Below are positions 1 through 7,174 of a stretch of DNA of 23,963 bases, piece by piece. The DNA comes from a virus, in the IMG/VR virus record IMGVR_UViG_3300037485_001400, positions 1-23,963 of that record. One strand, written 5' to 3'. Positions within the stretch are counted from its first letter, which is position 1. Every line of letters begins with the position of its first letter. The notes under the pieces were generated by a model that had not been told where the DNA came from, ran no database searches, and saw nothing but the letters and a program-made list of their open reading frames with translations. A program made the translations under genes and the position numbers.

Positions 1-159
1 CTCATCGACACCAAGAGATTCCACAAGATTGCAAATAGACTTCCCGAAATTAAATCCTGCCCTTTCATCTTTTGGATAAAACAATCGTGTACGCTGTGCA
101 AGTGCACAGTTCAATGAAGCCAACGAATTATTTTGGGCACTCTGAACAGTTTCCTTCAC
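1..159 (-). CDS. Unknown early protein, N-terminal 53 residues (runs off left edge)
   Basis: An open frame begins at a GTG (157-159) and stays open for 53 codons to the edge of the window. An AAAGGAG ribosome binding site (166-172) sits six bases upstream, the same spacing as in the neighbouring genes, so the GTG start is well supported. The frame begins inside the 3' end of the preceding gene, overlapping it by 32 bases, as is usual in this cluster. The visible part starts MKETVQSAQNN, holds two cysteines, and reaches FGKSICNLVESLGVDE at the edge. I recognise no family. The gene is easily missed because it starts with GTG and is cut by the window. Confidence 0.75.
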   Translation of the reverse strand, partial: MKETVQSAQNNSLASLNCALAQRTRLFYPKDERAGFNFGKSICNLVESLGVDE

Positions 160-493
160 AGTTGACTCCTTTACATATATTTTTAATTAGGAATAACTTA
201 CCGGCTTCAACTTCAATTGATACACTGTTGACATCCCTTGCTTTATGTGCGAAACGAATTTTGTACCAAAACAATTCAGCACGGGTTTGTAAGTATCCCT
301 CTTCCATTTGAATTTCTTTTCTTTTCTTTTCAATGACAGTACATGATGCCCTCATACTATTCCATTCTTCAGCCTCATTGTCGGAAAGTTCACCGATCTT
401 AATATTCTCTTTTCCACTGTCGCTCCCTATTGACCTGAGTTTGTTCATTAAATCATTAACCATACCTTCGAGCAATCCATCGAACTCATTCAT
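128..493 (-). CDS. Unknown early protein with Cys-rich C-terminus
   Basis: A 121-residue protein starting MNEFDGLLEGM. The ATG at 491-493 is chosen because AAAAGGAG (500-507) lies six bases upstream; a TTG two codons earlier would touch the binding site. The middle is charged and probably helical. The last 15 residues carry four cysteines spaced C-x4-C-x3-C-x2-C (CKGVNC, CEGNC, CSEC), a compact cluster that could bind zinc or iron; that role is inferred. It lies downstream of the single-strand-binding protein gene, across a gap of about 115 bases holding terminator-like hairpins. It overlaps the next gene, whose GTG start lies inside its 3' end. No family is recognised. Confidence 0.7.
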   Translation of the reverse strand: MNEFDGLLEGMVNDLMNKLRSIGSDSGKENIKIGELSDNEAEEWNSMRASCTVIEKKRKEIQMEEGYLQTRAELFWYKIRFAHKARDVNSVSIEVEAGKLFLIKNICKGVNCEGNCSECPK

Positions 494-507
494 ATACAAC
501 TCCTTTT

Positions 508-608
508 ATATGATAAATTTGTAAAAGCCCAACCAACTCATCTGAGTCTATTACCGAAATTAGAAAATCCTTCGGTGTTCGAAAAAGAGCGATCGGGCTC
601 AGGTAAAA
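508..608 (-). terminator. Intergenic gap with weak terminator-like hairpins
   Basis: Read on the minus strand after the gene ending at 609, GAGC (597-600) and GCTC (587-590) form a short GC stem with a six-base loop, followed at once by TTTTT (582-586). A second stem follows, ACCGAA with TTCGGT (571-576 and 553-558, 12-base loop). A 12-base dyad, ACTCA-TC-TGAGT, lies at 536-547. The four-pair stem is weak, so this may be partial termination or RNA processing. I see no gene in the gap. Confidence 0.35.
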
Positions 609-1397
609 TTACCGTTTTTCCCTTTTCGGTGACTGCACCGGAGGGGCTTTCTTTTCGATACAATCTTCAAGGCCGAGCTCGGCGAGTAGCTCCTTCTCCT
701 CATCGTTGAGGTCGTCCTCGTCATACGTCCAGTCAGCGATTTCGAGTTCCATATCCTCGATAACGTCTGTGCTACGTTTCTTCCCCTTCATTTCTTTGGC
801 CAAATCCTGACGGCCGATGAAATTTGTGAGCTTCGTTTTTAATACCGTATCTTCGGCCTGTACTTCTTCTTTTTTTGAAGCAACAGGTTTGACTTCTGCA
901 CCATCGGTTGAAACAGTGTTATCAACTTCATAACACTCGACAACTGTGACATTTGTGAATCCATCTTCGCCTTCACCCGAATACGCGACCTTAAGTTTAC
1001 AGTCGTACGCATATTTCGACGCGAATGATCCGATGAGAGGTTCGAGATCGGCAGGATCTGCCGGGCATGCTTCACCGGTAACTGTTTTGACGTACTGACG
1101 AATTTTTCCTGTACCGAATTCGGAACTTCCGTACATCATATTGTCGACTATCATTTTTCCTTTGAATTCACCTTCAATGACGATATGCTCACGCGTAACC
1201 ATGAGATTACCGTTTTTCGAAAGACGGAACTCGGCAAGATTGAGTCGTGCAATATAAGTGCCGGCAGGAACTTTGTCAAAACTTGAATTCTCATACTGCT
1301 CACCAGCGTCGTATGTTTCACGACCTTTTCTCAACAACTCTGCGAAATTCGAACTTTGTGCAGGTGTTGCACTTCGTACTGCTCGTTCTTTAGTCAT
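609..1397 (-). CDS. DUF669-like single-strand DNA-binding partner protein
   Basis: A 262-residue protein. Residues 40-95 hold the pattern VPAGTYIARL, then REHIVIEGEFKGKMIVDN, which resembles the core of phage DUF669 proteins. These are thought to bind single-stranded DNA and to work with Sak4-type recombination ATPases. The gene directly follows such an ATPase, which supports the call. The C-terminal third is strongly acidic (about residues 205-245, with DEDD and DEEKELL) and ends in a basic tail. Acidic tails are common in single-strand-binding proteins, where they contact partners. AAAGGAG lies six bases before the ATG. The gene is visibly richer in G and C than its neighbours, which may reflect codon choice for high expression. 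Confidence 0.65.
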   Translation of the reverse strand: MTKERAVRSATPAQSSNFAELLRKGRETYDAGEQYENSSFDKVPAGTYIARLNLAEFRLSKNGNLMVTREHIVIEGEFKGKMIVDNMMYGSSEFGTGKIRQYVKTVTGEACPADPADLEPLIGSFASKYAYDCKLKVAYSGEGEDGFTNVTVVECYEVDNTVSTDGAEVKPVASKKEEVQAEDTVLKTKLTNFIGRQDLAKEMKGKKRSTDVIEDMELEIADWTYDEDDLNDEEKELLAELGLEDCIEKKAPPVQSPKREKR

Positions 1398-1450
1398 AGA
1401 TACTCCTTTATAAATAAAAGTATAATGATGGCTTTAGGCGCCACCGTTGC

Positions 1451-2335
1451 CTAACTTCTTGGTTTTCTACTAACTCTGGGAAGACCTCCATCTACTGAAC
1501 TTGTCTTTACCGTAGTTTGCGGTTTCACGAGTTTATTGTAAAATGCATCATTGTACCTTTTGTATGCTGATTTCTCAGGAATAGACTCATCGGTAAAATC
1601 AAAAGGTATAGACTTAATACGTGAACCATCAGTATACAAAAAATTCTGAGAGGTTCGTGTACCAGCTTCAACAGTGTTATCTCCACGTATGACTAACTCG
1701 CGCTCCCCTCGTTCATCGTACTGTATATGCACGATAATATCAGCAAAAGCATTGTAGAATTTTGTTGCTTGACCGCCAAGTTGAACAGTTAATTTCTCGT
1801 ACTCAACTCCCTGACGAGTCTTCAGAGTTTTCATCTCCGTATGAGCGGTAACCCCAAGACCAAATCCTGCATTAAGTATCTTCATTTGTTCTGTACGAAA
1901 CTCCCTTTCGATAAACTTCCACGCCGTTCCCCAAGCTTCATCTCTTGGAGAAGTCAGGTTCATCGATCGAAGGCAGAAGTCATAGCACCACTCATACGCC
2001 ATATACCCTGTATCTATTATTACCGTTCTGCAATAATCAGGTTCAGATTCGAGAAGGTACACAATCTTTTTGAAATCTTCCCAAGAGCTGATATTCACCT
2101 TCTTACTTGAAATACTAATCCCTCCAGGTTCACAAAATATGAAGAACGGATCTTCGAACTCTTTGAACAAGCTCGATTTTCCTATCTTTCTATCACCAGA
2201 GACAAGATGGATAAATTTACTTATATCAGTTTCAATTTCTCCATTTGCCCTCGGAAGTTCTAATCTTGATACAATACCACGTTGAACTGGTTCAGCAACG
2301 TGGCCTCCTCGTTTTGTTCTTGAAACTAACGGCAT
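1451..2335 (-). CDS. Sak4-like RecA-fold recombination ATPase
   Basis: A 294-residue ATPase. The P-loop reads GDRKIGKSS (residues about 47-55) and a Walker B strand reads TVIIDTG (about 104-110). GVTAHTEM near residue 163 sits where phage proteins of this type carry a sensor. The layout matches AAA_24/Sak4-type phage nucleotide-binding proteins, RecA-related ATPases that promote single-strand annealing with a single-strand-binding partner. The DUF669-like gene downstream is the expected partner. The start is set at 2335, because AGGAG (2342-2346) lies six bases before that ATG but abuts the ATG at 2341. The gene overlaps the upstream nuclease by 44 bases, so the two are probably translationally coupled. 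The C-terminal 30 residues are basic and low-complexity. Confidence 0.82.
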   Translation of the reverse strand: MPLVSRTKRGGHVAEPVQRGIVSRLELPRANGEIETDISKFIHLVSGDRKIGKSSLFKEFEDPFFIFCEPGGISISSKKVNISSWEDFKKIVYLLESEPDYCRTVIIDTGYMAYEWCYDFCLRSMNLTSPRDEAWGTAWKFIEREFRTEQMKILNAGFGLGVTAHTEMKTLKTRQGVEYEKLTVQLGGQATKFYNAFADIIVHIQYDERGERELVIRGDNTVEAGTRTSQNFLYTDGSRIKSIPFDFTDESIPEKSAYKRYNDAFYNKLVKPQTTVKTSSVDGGLPRVSRKPRS

Positions 2336-3284
2336 ATCCATCTCCTAATTCTTTGAAAAGTGTATCAGCTTGAGCATATCCAGCTATTGATTCAGATGAA
2401 CAAGCTTCGAGAAATTGGCAAGCTGAAAAGTCAAGACACCTTGTCGAATTTCTGTATACTTCATTATTGTCTATCGAATACCTGATCTGTTTCATTATAA
2501 CACCAAGTTCTTTTTTGAATTTGGCCTTATCCTCTTCAGTGTACGATATAATATACCTTTTGAAATAATGACTCGGATTTTTTCTTATATCACCTTTCAG
2601 CTTTTTTCTATAATCATCAAAATCATCTTGAGTTATTTTTGCTCTCGTCTCCGGCCTCCTTATGACATTATGATACGACCCATTTATTTTGATCTTGTCG
2701 GCTGCTTCAACACCCATTGTATATATCTGGTGTTGAAAGTCAAATGACAACATTTTAGGCATAGCATTTTCATTTATTCTTGAACTGGTTTTATGATCAA
2801 GTGTGTAATTAAACCCGTCGAATTGAAGGCCAAGGTCAATCTTCATTCTATATTTAATTCCGTCGATTACTACTACAACTGGCCTCTCGACAAATAACAC
2901 TTTCGATTTTTTGAAATCATTTTTGTATTGCTTCACATACTCTTCGATAAGAACCTCTACTATTAAGGCGTCAATCTGCACTTCCAACGACGACTTACCA
3001 CTGATATCATTATCTTCACTATTTATAAATAAATCGAGCCAAACCGAAACAGTTCCGTTGTCAGGAGTTTCCCCAGTTACCTTATACCAATTGTATACCT
3101 TTTCAATTATATGATGAAACATAGTCCCGAAACTTGTTGTACGATTATCACCACCTGGTAGATACCACCTCTTTGCCTTAAATAAAAATTTTGCCGGACA
3201 AGTAAGGTATGTTTTGATCATAGACTGAGTAATCCCGATTTCTTCAAGATTATACTCTTTATCAAATTCTACACCACAGAACAT
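2292..3284 (-). CDS. Cas4/RecB-like PD-(D/E)XK nuclease with Fe-S cysteines
   Basis: A 330-residue nuclease. The motifs come in family order: helix FGTMFHHIIE (52-61), the metal aspartate in MKID (D150), LDHKT (D163, K165), and QHQIY (184-188, the QxxxY motif). Four cysteines fit an iron-sulphur cluster: C29 in LTCPAKF, and C283, C289 and C295 near the end. This matches the Cas4, AddB and phage PDDEXK_1 exonucleases, which resect DNA ends to give single strands for recombination. No CRISPR genes are nearby, so a role in phage recombination or replication is more likely than spacer acquisition. AAGGAGG lies just before the ATG. The gene overlaps the glycosylase gene by 16 bases and the ATPase gene by 44. 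Confidence 0.85.
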   Translation of the reverse strand: MFCGVEFDKEYNLEEIGITQSMIKTYLTCPAKFLFKAKRWYLPGGDNRTTSFGTMFHHIIEKVYNWYKVTGETPDNGTVSVWLDLFINSEDNDISGKSSLEVQIDALIVEVLIEEYVKQYKNDFKKSKVLFVERPVVVVIDGIKYRMKIDLGLQFDGFNYTLDHKTSSRINENAMPKMLSFDFQHQIYTMGVEAADKIKINGSYHNVIRRPETRAKITQDDFDDYRKKLKGDIRKNPSHYFKRYIISYTEEDKAKFKKELGVIMKQIRYSIDNNEVYRNSTRCLDFSACQFLEACSSESIAGYAQADTLFKELGDGYAVSFKNKTRRPRC

Positions 3285-3775
3285 ACTGCCTCCTTAAGTG
3301 ATCTTATTGTATGGAAGTAATAAGGACTCGCCTTGTTCCCGGTCCTCAATATAAACGATGGATGTAGTATTGTTTTGCAAGGTTTTAGCAATTTCTTGTA
3401 GTAAACTTCAGCTTCTTTACCAACAAGTATTGTAATTTTTGGCCTAACAGCTTCATATATTTTCATTATGTTAGGCATACAAGCAAACACCTCATCCTCT
3501 TCAGGCTCTCTGTTTTTTCCACCGAGTTTATCAGTAGGATGACAAAGAACAATATTTGAAATATAATATGTAAACTTAATCTTTGTTTCAGTTATAAATG
3601 TATCAAGTAATTTACCACTAACACCATAGAATGGAATACCAGTCACGTCTTCAGAATTGCCTGGACCTTCACCTAAGAATAAAACATCCGCTGGGAGAGA
3701 TCCTTTACCAATGCAGATTCTATGCCGCGTTTTCGCCAAGCCGCACCTTGCGCACTCTATTCGCAAATTCCTCAT
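3269..3775 (-). CDS. Uracil-DNA glycosylase, family 4-like (Fe-S)
   Basis: A 168-residue protein with the family 4 layout. Motif A reads GEGPGNSED (35-43), followed by GIPFYGVSGKLLD; the usual family sequence is GEAPG, so one residue differs. NIVLCHP (74-80) and REPEEDEVFAC (89-99) follow, with HPS at 138-140 near the end. Cysteines C8, C11, C78 and C99 match the four iron-sulphur ligands of this family. The enzyme should remove uracil from DNA and start base-excision repair. The start ATG directly follows the ligase stop codon (TAAATG), and the end overlaps the nuclease start, so the ligase, glycosylase and nuclease are probably made together. The lack of KRRIH argues against UdgX. Confidence 0.82.
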   Translation of the reverse strand: MRNLRIECARCGLAKTRHRICIGKGSLPADVLFLGEGPGNSEDVTGIPFYGVSGKLLDTFITETKIKFTYYISNIVLCHPTDKLGGKNREPEEDEVFACMPNIMKIYEAVRPKITILVGKEAEVYYKKLLKPCKTILHPSFILRTGNKASPYYFHTIRSLKEAVCSVV

Positions 3776-4588
3776 TTAAATGAGACCTTTAAATTGATCC
3801 AAGGTGCAATCTTCAACCCGTTTGTCATCTCGCATTCTATTGAATGCAGGATGCCGGAGTTTCCCTGACTTGAAAACCTTCTTTCCTGTAAACTGTGCAA
3901 CTCCCCCCTCATAGTACCCTGGATGCGCGTACATATCGGCTTTCATGTTGTCATCGAACCCAGATGATGTACCAATACTCTCAACCTTACCAGTTTCTTT
4001 ATTGTATAGACCTATTCTAACCTGATTACAGGCCCAGCCTGAAAGCGTACTGGCCCCACTTCTAATACATTCCATAATCACGTAGTCGCCAGTGTACTCT
4101 TTTTTGTACCTGAAGAAAGAACCATCGGTAAGATCTTTAAGAACGTACCCTTCGTGTCCAGCTGCGATCGCATCAAAGTTATTCACAATGAACATCGGGC
4201 TGTAGTTGTTTATAGCAACGAACCTTGACGATAGACTCTTCGGGATCGACTTTTTATTAGTCGACCAGAACACCACCCTGTCCCTATACGGACTATCGTT
4301 TGCCCACTGTGTACCAAATATGTACTCCCCTATGACAATCATATCAGATGGTGTACTAATGAGTTGAGATCTGAACAAACCGTCTTTCGTGAACAGACCG
4401 CTCGGTGTAACTGCACACCACCAACCGTCATACTTAAGCTGAACAACTTCATTAGATTTTGCTGCTCTACAATGTCTAATGAAATCGTCCTTACCAAGCG
4501 ACATGTAATTTGTCTCGTCAGCAAGGGTACCACTATGAATTTTTGTAATGAGATCACTACAGGGCTGATCGAGTAATGTAAATTTCAT
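3776..4588 (-). CDS. ATP-dependent DNA ligase (small phage type)
   Basis: A 270-residue nucleotidyltransferase. The catalytic lysine motif is KYDG (52-55). It is followed by TKDGLFRS, the glutamate in VIGEYIFG (E88), HEGYVLKD (145-152, motif IV) and RYKKEYTG (160-167, motif V). The C-terminal HPAFNRMRDDK (246-256) matches the end of the OB fold in ATP-dependent ligases. The enzyme should seal nicks in duplex DNA. At 270 residues it is near the minimal size, with no extra DNA-binding domain seen. GGAG lies about eight bases before the ATG. It opens a run of four repair and recombination genes with no gaps between them, ahead of the glycosylase, nuclease and ATPase. Confidence 0.85.
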   Translation of the reverse strand: MKFTLLDQPCSDLITKIHSGTLADETNYMSLGKDDFIRHCRAAKSNEVVQLKYDGWWCAVTPSGLFTKDGLFRSQLISTPSDMIVIGEYIFGTQWANDSPYRDRVVFWSTNKKSIPKSLSSRFVAINNYSPMFIVNNFDAIAAGHEGYVLKDLTDGSFFRYKKEYTGDYVIMECIRSGASTLSGWACNQVRIGLYNKETGKVESIGTSSGFDDNMKADMYAHPGYYEGGVAQFTGKKVFKSGKLRHPAFNRMRDDKRVEDCTLDQFKGLI

Positions 4589-4600
4589 ATAAACTCCAAT

Positions 4601-4795
4601 TTATTTTGGCCAGATATTTGTAAAGAAATGATAGACATCTTCCGCTGCATGACTAAACTTACGATCGTGATACCATGAAATAAACTCTTCGTAAGTTTTA
4701 ACCTGACTTTTAAGTGCCTCTTCCCATATTTCACCACCGCACACTTCGCAACAAAACTCGTTCTCTTCCATAATCGATTGTATTGTTTTTGGCAT
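4601..4795 (-). CDS. Small unknown protein with a CxxC pair
   Basis: A 64-residue acidic protein starting MPKTIQSIMEEN. It holds CCEVCGGE near residue 15, a single CxxC pair that may bind metal as a dimer or act as a half zinc ribbon. The rest is aromatic and charged (FISWYHDRKFSH, VYHFFTNIW) and probably helical. I set the start at 4795, because AAAGG lies five bases before that ATG, the same arrangement as other genes here. A longer frame from GTG at 4852 adds 19 mostly hydrophobic residues but has no well-spaced binding site. The gene lies 12 bases ahead of the ligase gene. No family is recognised. Confidence 0.6.
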   Translation of the reverse strand: MPKTIQSIMEENEFCCEVCGGEIWEEALKSQVKTYEEFISWYHDRKFSHAAEDVYHFFTNIWPK

Positions 4796-4914
4796 ATAAC
4801 CTTTCAGTAAGATGGTTGCGATAATGAATCTACCCACACACATAAGTTTCACACACTACCGCAACCCTCAAACATCTCGATTTGTATCACTCCGATTTAT
4901 ACAGCTACCAGTTA

Positions 4915-5286
4915 CTATCCTCTGGCAGCACGTTTCGGGGCCGATACCACAGGTGGCTCGGGTTCCGTTTCCGGAAGCGGATCGGGTTCGTCAATAACTT
5001 CGACGATGGGTTTTTTGGAAAGGCCCTTGTACTCCGATTCGAGCGCCGCAGCGTTTTTGTTCATGTAATTACGGACACCCTTCACCTTCGTGGGTGATAC
5101 CCGTATCAGACCATCTGCCACGTTGACTTCATCGGCGATTTCGACATCGGTCTTGTTCCGCTTCATGAGGAGATCCGCGATGAGATCGACACGTTGCTCT
5201 TTCGTGAGTTTACCTTTCGCTGCTTTTTCGGGTTCCACTATTTCTACTGCTGCTGCTGTTGGTGCTTGCTTGACTACTCGTGCCAT
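4915..5286 (-). CDS. Nested in-frame short protein, possible DNA-binding
   Basis: A 123-residue protein read from an internal ATG (MARVVKQAPTAAAV) in the same frame as the longer gene. AAAAGGAG sits six bases before this ATG, one of the strongest binding sites in the window. The middle (KLTKEQRVDLIADLLMKRN, DVEIADEVN, KVKGVRNYMNKN) looks like short helices with a possible helix-turn-helix character. The tail is PDPLPETEPEPP followed by basic KRAARG. Its GC-richer codons resemble those of the genes at 609-1397 and 8279-8749. An abundant DNA- or RNA-binding protein is my guess, not something the sequence proves. The upstream domain may use this only as a C-terminal extension. Confidence 0.55.
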   Translation of the reverse strand: MARVVKQAPTAAAVEIVEPEKAAKGKLTKEQRVDLIADLLMKRNKTDVEIADEVNVADGLIRVSPTKVKGVRNYMNKNAAALESEYKGLSKKPIVEVIDEPDPLPETEPEPPVVSAPKRAARG

Positions 5287-5709
5287 TGTTGGCTCCTTTT
5301 GGATGATTTGTTGTCGTACTTCACTTTCCTTAAGATAATGCAGAACCTTAAACATAGTCATTGAAAGCTTCGACTCCCTCCTTTCAAGGATCGCTTCACA
5401 ATTTTGATAAAATGTATCAGTTAAGATTACCCCAAACCTGTGGGCATCATCACTTATCAATTTATATTCAATCATCAATGTAGCATTTTCAAGAGTAAGA
5501 CCACCTTGGTACGGCTCTAAAAACGCTTGTACCCACCAATCGTTAATAACCGATTCAACATTGAATCTTTCCCCAGATAATGAAGAATTAAGCATTGCCA
5601 TAAATGAATCATGTCTAACCATATATTCTCCATCAAATGACTTCTCTTCATATTTTGTACCGTTGGTGTGTATACCAAGTTTCTGTGCAGCTGATCTTTT
5701 ATACCTCAT
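4915..5709 (-). CDS. Unknown two-part early protein (full-length frame)
   Basis: A 264-residue frame starting MRYKRSAAQKLG, with AAAGG before the ATG. The first 141 residues look like a folded domain of mixed helix and strand (FNVESVINDWWVQAFLEPY, LMIEYKLISDDAHRFG). The last 123 residues differ clearly: Ala- and Lys-rich, basic in the middle, with a Pro/Glu-rich tail. The DNA of that second part is also richer in G and C. A perfect ribosome binding site and ATG lie exactly at the boundary (5286), in the same frame. So this may be a fusion of two genes, or one gene that makes both a long and a short protein. I recognise no family for the first part. Confidence 0.65.
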   Translation of the reverse strand: MRYKRSAAQKLGIHTNGTKYEEKSFDGEYMVRHDSFMAMLNSSLSGERFNVESVINDWWVQAFLEPYQGGLTLENATLMIEYKLISDDAHRFGVILTDTFYQNCEAILERRESKLSMTMFKVLHYLKESEVRQQIIQKEPTMARVVKQAPTAAAVEIVEPEKAAKGKLTKEQRVDLIADLLMKRNKTDVEIADEVNVADGLIRVSPTKVKGVRNYMNKNAAALESEYKGLSKKPIVEVIDEPDPLPETEPEPPVVSAPKRAARG

Positions 5710-5717
5710 ATAAACCT

Positions 5718-6023
5718 TTATTTTTGATAAAATGAAGGAGAGCAGAGGTGGGAGACCCTGTCACCATTGAAGGTACTCTCCAATGAAAATTCTTCGAAAT
5801 TGTTAATGTATTCACCAGCACCCACCCACTGTTCAATTACATAATATTCATTTTGACAACGCCTTAAAGTGACACGCACTCTATCAGGATCTTGTTTCCA
5901 AATTTCAGGTCTACCATAAACAGCCCACCACTGGGGAGAACCGTTAGCATTCTTGTTACGACGATGGTAGACCCGTTGATTCGGTTTCAACCTTTTGACT
6001 TCATATAGCTTAATTGGCCGCAT
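5718..6023 (-). CDS. Unknown basic early protein
   Basis: A 101-residue protein starting MRPIKLYEVKRLKPNQRVYHRRN. It is rich in arginine and aromatic residues (PQWWAVYGRPEIW, DRVRVTLRRCQNEYYVIEQW), which suggests a small beta-rich fold that could touch nucleic acid. Its ATG overlaps the previous stop codon in a TAATG junction. With only a weak binding site, it is probably translated by coupling to the upstream gene. Its own stop codon runs into the ribosome binding site of the next gene. I recognise no family. Confidence 0.65.
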   Translation of the reverse strand: MRPIKLYEVKRLKPNQRVYHRRNKNANGSPQWWAVYGRPEIWKQDPDRVRVTLRRCQNEYYVIEQWVGAGEYINNFEEFSLESTFNGDRVSHLCSPSFYQK

Positions 6024-6349
6024 TAATCAACGCCTGAACACTTTTTACTAATCGACTCCTTCATCATTGATTCAAGGATAATTAAATAATTTATGGTATC
6101 ACCAATCTTCTCGTCCACCAAATCAGTAGTTGCCGACAATTTACCTTCGATAAGATCAAGTACCGACACAAGATGTTTAGCAAGCATCCCGGCCAGTGCT
6201 TTTTCTGGTGTTGTAACCAATATTTCAGCTGCTCTTTTGAAATTATACAAACGGTCTCCATGTGAATACTCTTTTGCTTTTCTACTTAATGTATCGCGAA
6301 TAGCATTTATTCGATTCTCGAGAATTGCATCAAACTCTTTTTCATTCAT
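6023..6349 (-). CDS. MazG/DUF1599-like all-helical protein
   Basis: A 108-residue protein starting MNEKEFDAILENRINAIRD. The ATG at 6347-6349 is chosen because GAAAGG lies seven bases before it; a longer frame to 6403 has no binding site and begins with unlikely sequence. The pattern K-x-x-EY, then R-x-YNF, PEKALAGMLAKHLVS, and DEKIGDTINYLIILE is typical of phage DUF1599-like helical proteins. These are related to the MazG NTP pyrophosphohydrolases, where the EK..D residues near the end help bind metal. It may act on nucleotides, but some members are known only by domain. Its stop overlaps the next start by one base. Confidence 0.6.
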   Translation of the reverse strand: MNEKEFDAILENRINAIRDTLSRKAKEYSHGDRLYNFKRAAEILVTTPEKALAGMLAKHLVSVLDLIEGKLSATTDLVDEKIGDTINYLIILESMMKESISKKCSGVD

Positions 6350-6359
6350 ACAAACCTTT

Positions 6360-6638
6360 CTACAATCCACATTGACAATGATAGTATTTAATATCAACCA
6401 CAATTTTTTGAGTTCTTGTCCTAAACGACTCTAATTTTCTTCCACAGTCATTGCATTCATCCTCAAAGTAAACTTCAAGGATATCAGTTTTACTAACGAA
6501 CTCTTTGTAAATGTCAATAGCTTTATCCTTAAATCTCGATCTCTGTGCATTATCCATCTCGACATCAAAACTTAGCACAAGGACATTCGGATAAAGCCCG
6601 TGAGCCAAATCTCCTTTATCATGCACGAACAACTTCAT
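6360..6638 (-). CDS. Small unknown protein with zinc-ribbon-like cysteines
   Basis: A 92-residue protein starting MKLFVHDKGDLAHG. The first half is a hydrophobic strand and a helix (VLVLSFDVEMD, RFKDKAIDIYKEF). The second half holds two cysteine pairs, ECNDCGRK (about 61-65) and YHCQCGL at the very end, spaced as in a small zinc ribbon. AGGAAG lies before the ATG, and the start overlaps the stop of the upstream resolvase gene (ATGA), so the two are coupled. Its stop is only 11 bases before the next start. I cannot name a family; a nucleic-acid-linked role is suggested only by its neighbours. Confidence 0.65.
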   Translation of the reverse strand: MKLFVHDKGDLAHGLYPNVLVLSFDVEMDNAQRSRFKDKAIDIYKEFVSKTDILEVYFEDECNDCGRKLESFRTRTQKIVVDIKYYHCQCGL

Positions 6639-7174
6639 CGTTTCTTCCTACTAAAATGACCCAAATGGTAAAGACCTATAGCAACGGCATCAGTACAATG
6701 AGACGACCCGAAATCTTTTCCGCAAACTCTCGTCACCTTCTCTTTCGTCTCATCTTTATCAAGATTACCTTTCCACTCTTGGGCGTTTACTATATGAACT
6801 TTTATACCATGTATCAGCATAAAGGCCATATATGAACCAATCAAATATGCAAGGGTGAACGTATGCCCTTGCTTTGTCGCTATAAGCGATTTATCCATAT
6901 CCTTCTTATTATTACCATAATAGTACCCTGACCATAATGCAGCACCCTCGATTACTGCTTCAGTTACTCCATGTAAATCTTCAAGAACTCTTGCAAACTC
7001 GAAGGTCATATATTTCAATTTTGATTCCTTACTTAAAGGTCGCATACTATTAGGCAAATTAATAGCGTGCACCACTGGAGAAAGCCCAGAATCTGTCCAT
7101 ACAGCTATTCCAGTGTTGTAACCAGGATCTATACTAAGCAGCCCATGCTGCAATTGCACTCTTGGTTTTCTCAT
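6635..7174 (-). CDS. RuvC-like Holliday junction resolvase
   Basis: A 179-residue RNase H-fold endonuclease. The acidic metal ligands are visible: D16 in LLSIDPGYNTG, E76 in AVIEGAAL, and the C-terminal HCTD (H159, D162) in CTDAVAIG. A basic stretch with the RuvC-like pattern QEWKGNLDKDETKEKV lies at 132-147. These match phage and bacterial RuvC resolvases, which cut four-way junctions made by recombination or replication. The first 10 residues before the fold come from a 41-base overlap with the upstream gene. No good binding site lies before the ATG at 7174, so a later TTG start, about seven residues in, is possible. The resolvase completes the recombination set encoded downstream. Confidence 0.82.
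   Translation of the reverse strand: MRKPRVQLQHGLLSIDPGYNTGIAVWTDSGLSPVVHAINLPNSMRPLSKESKLKYMTFEFARVLEDLHGVTEAVIEGAALWSGYYYGNNKKDMDKSLIATKQGHTFTLAYLIGSYMAFMLIHGIKVHIVNAQEWKGNLDKDETKEKVTRVCGKDFGSSHCTDAVAIGLYHLGHFSRKKR

Noticed and set aside
4796-4852. N-terminal extension of the small CxxC protein from GTG 4852
   Set aside because: No well-spaced binding site precedes it, whereas AAAGG precedes the internal ATG at 4795.
6350-6403. N-terminal extension of the MazG-like protein
   Set aside because: It overlaps the upstream gene and lacks a binding site; the ATG at 6349 has one.
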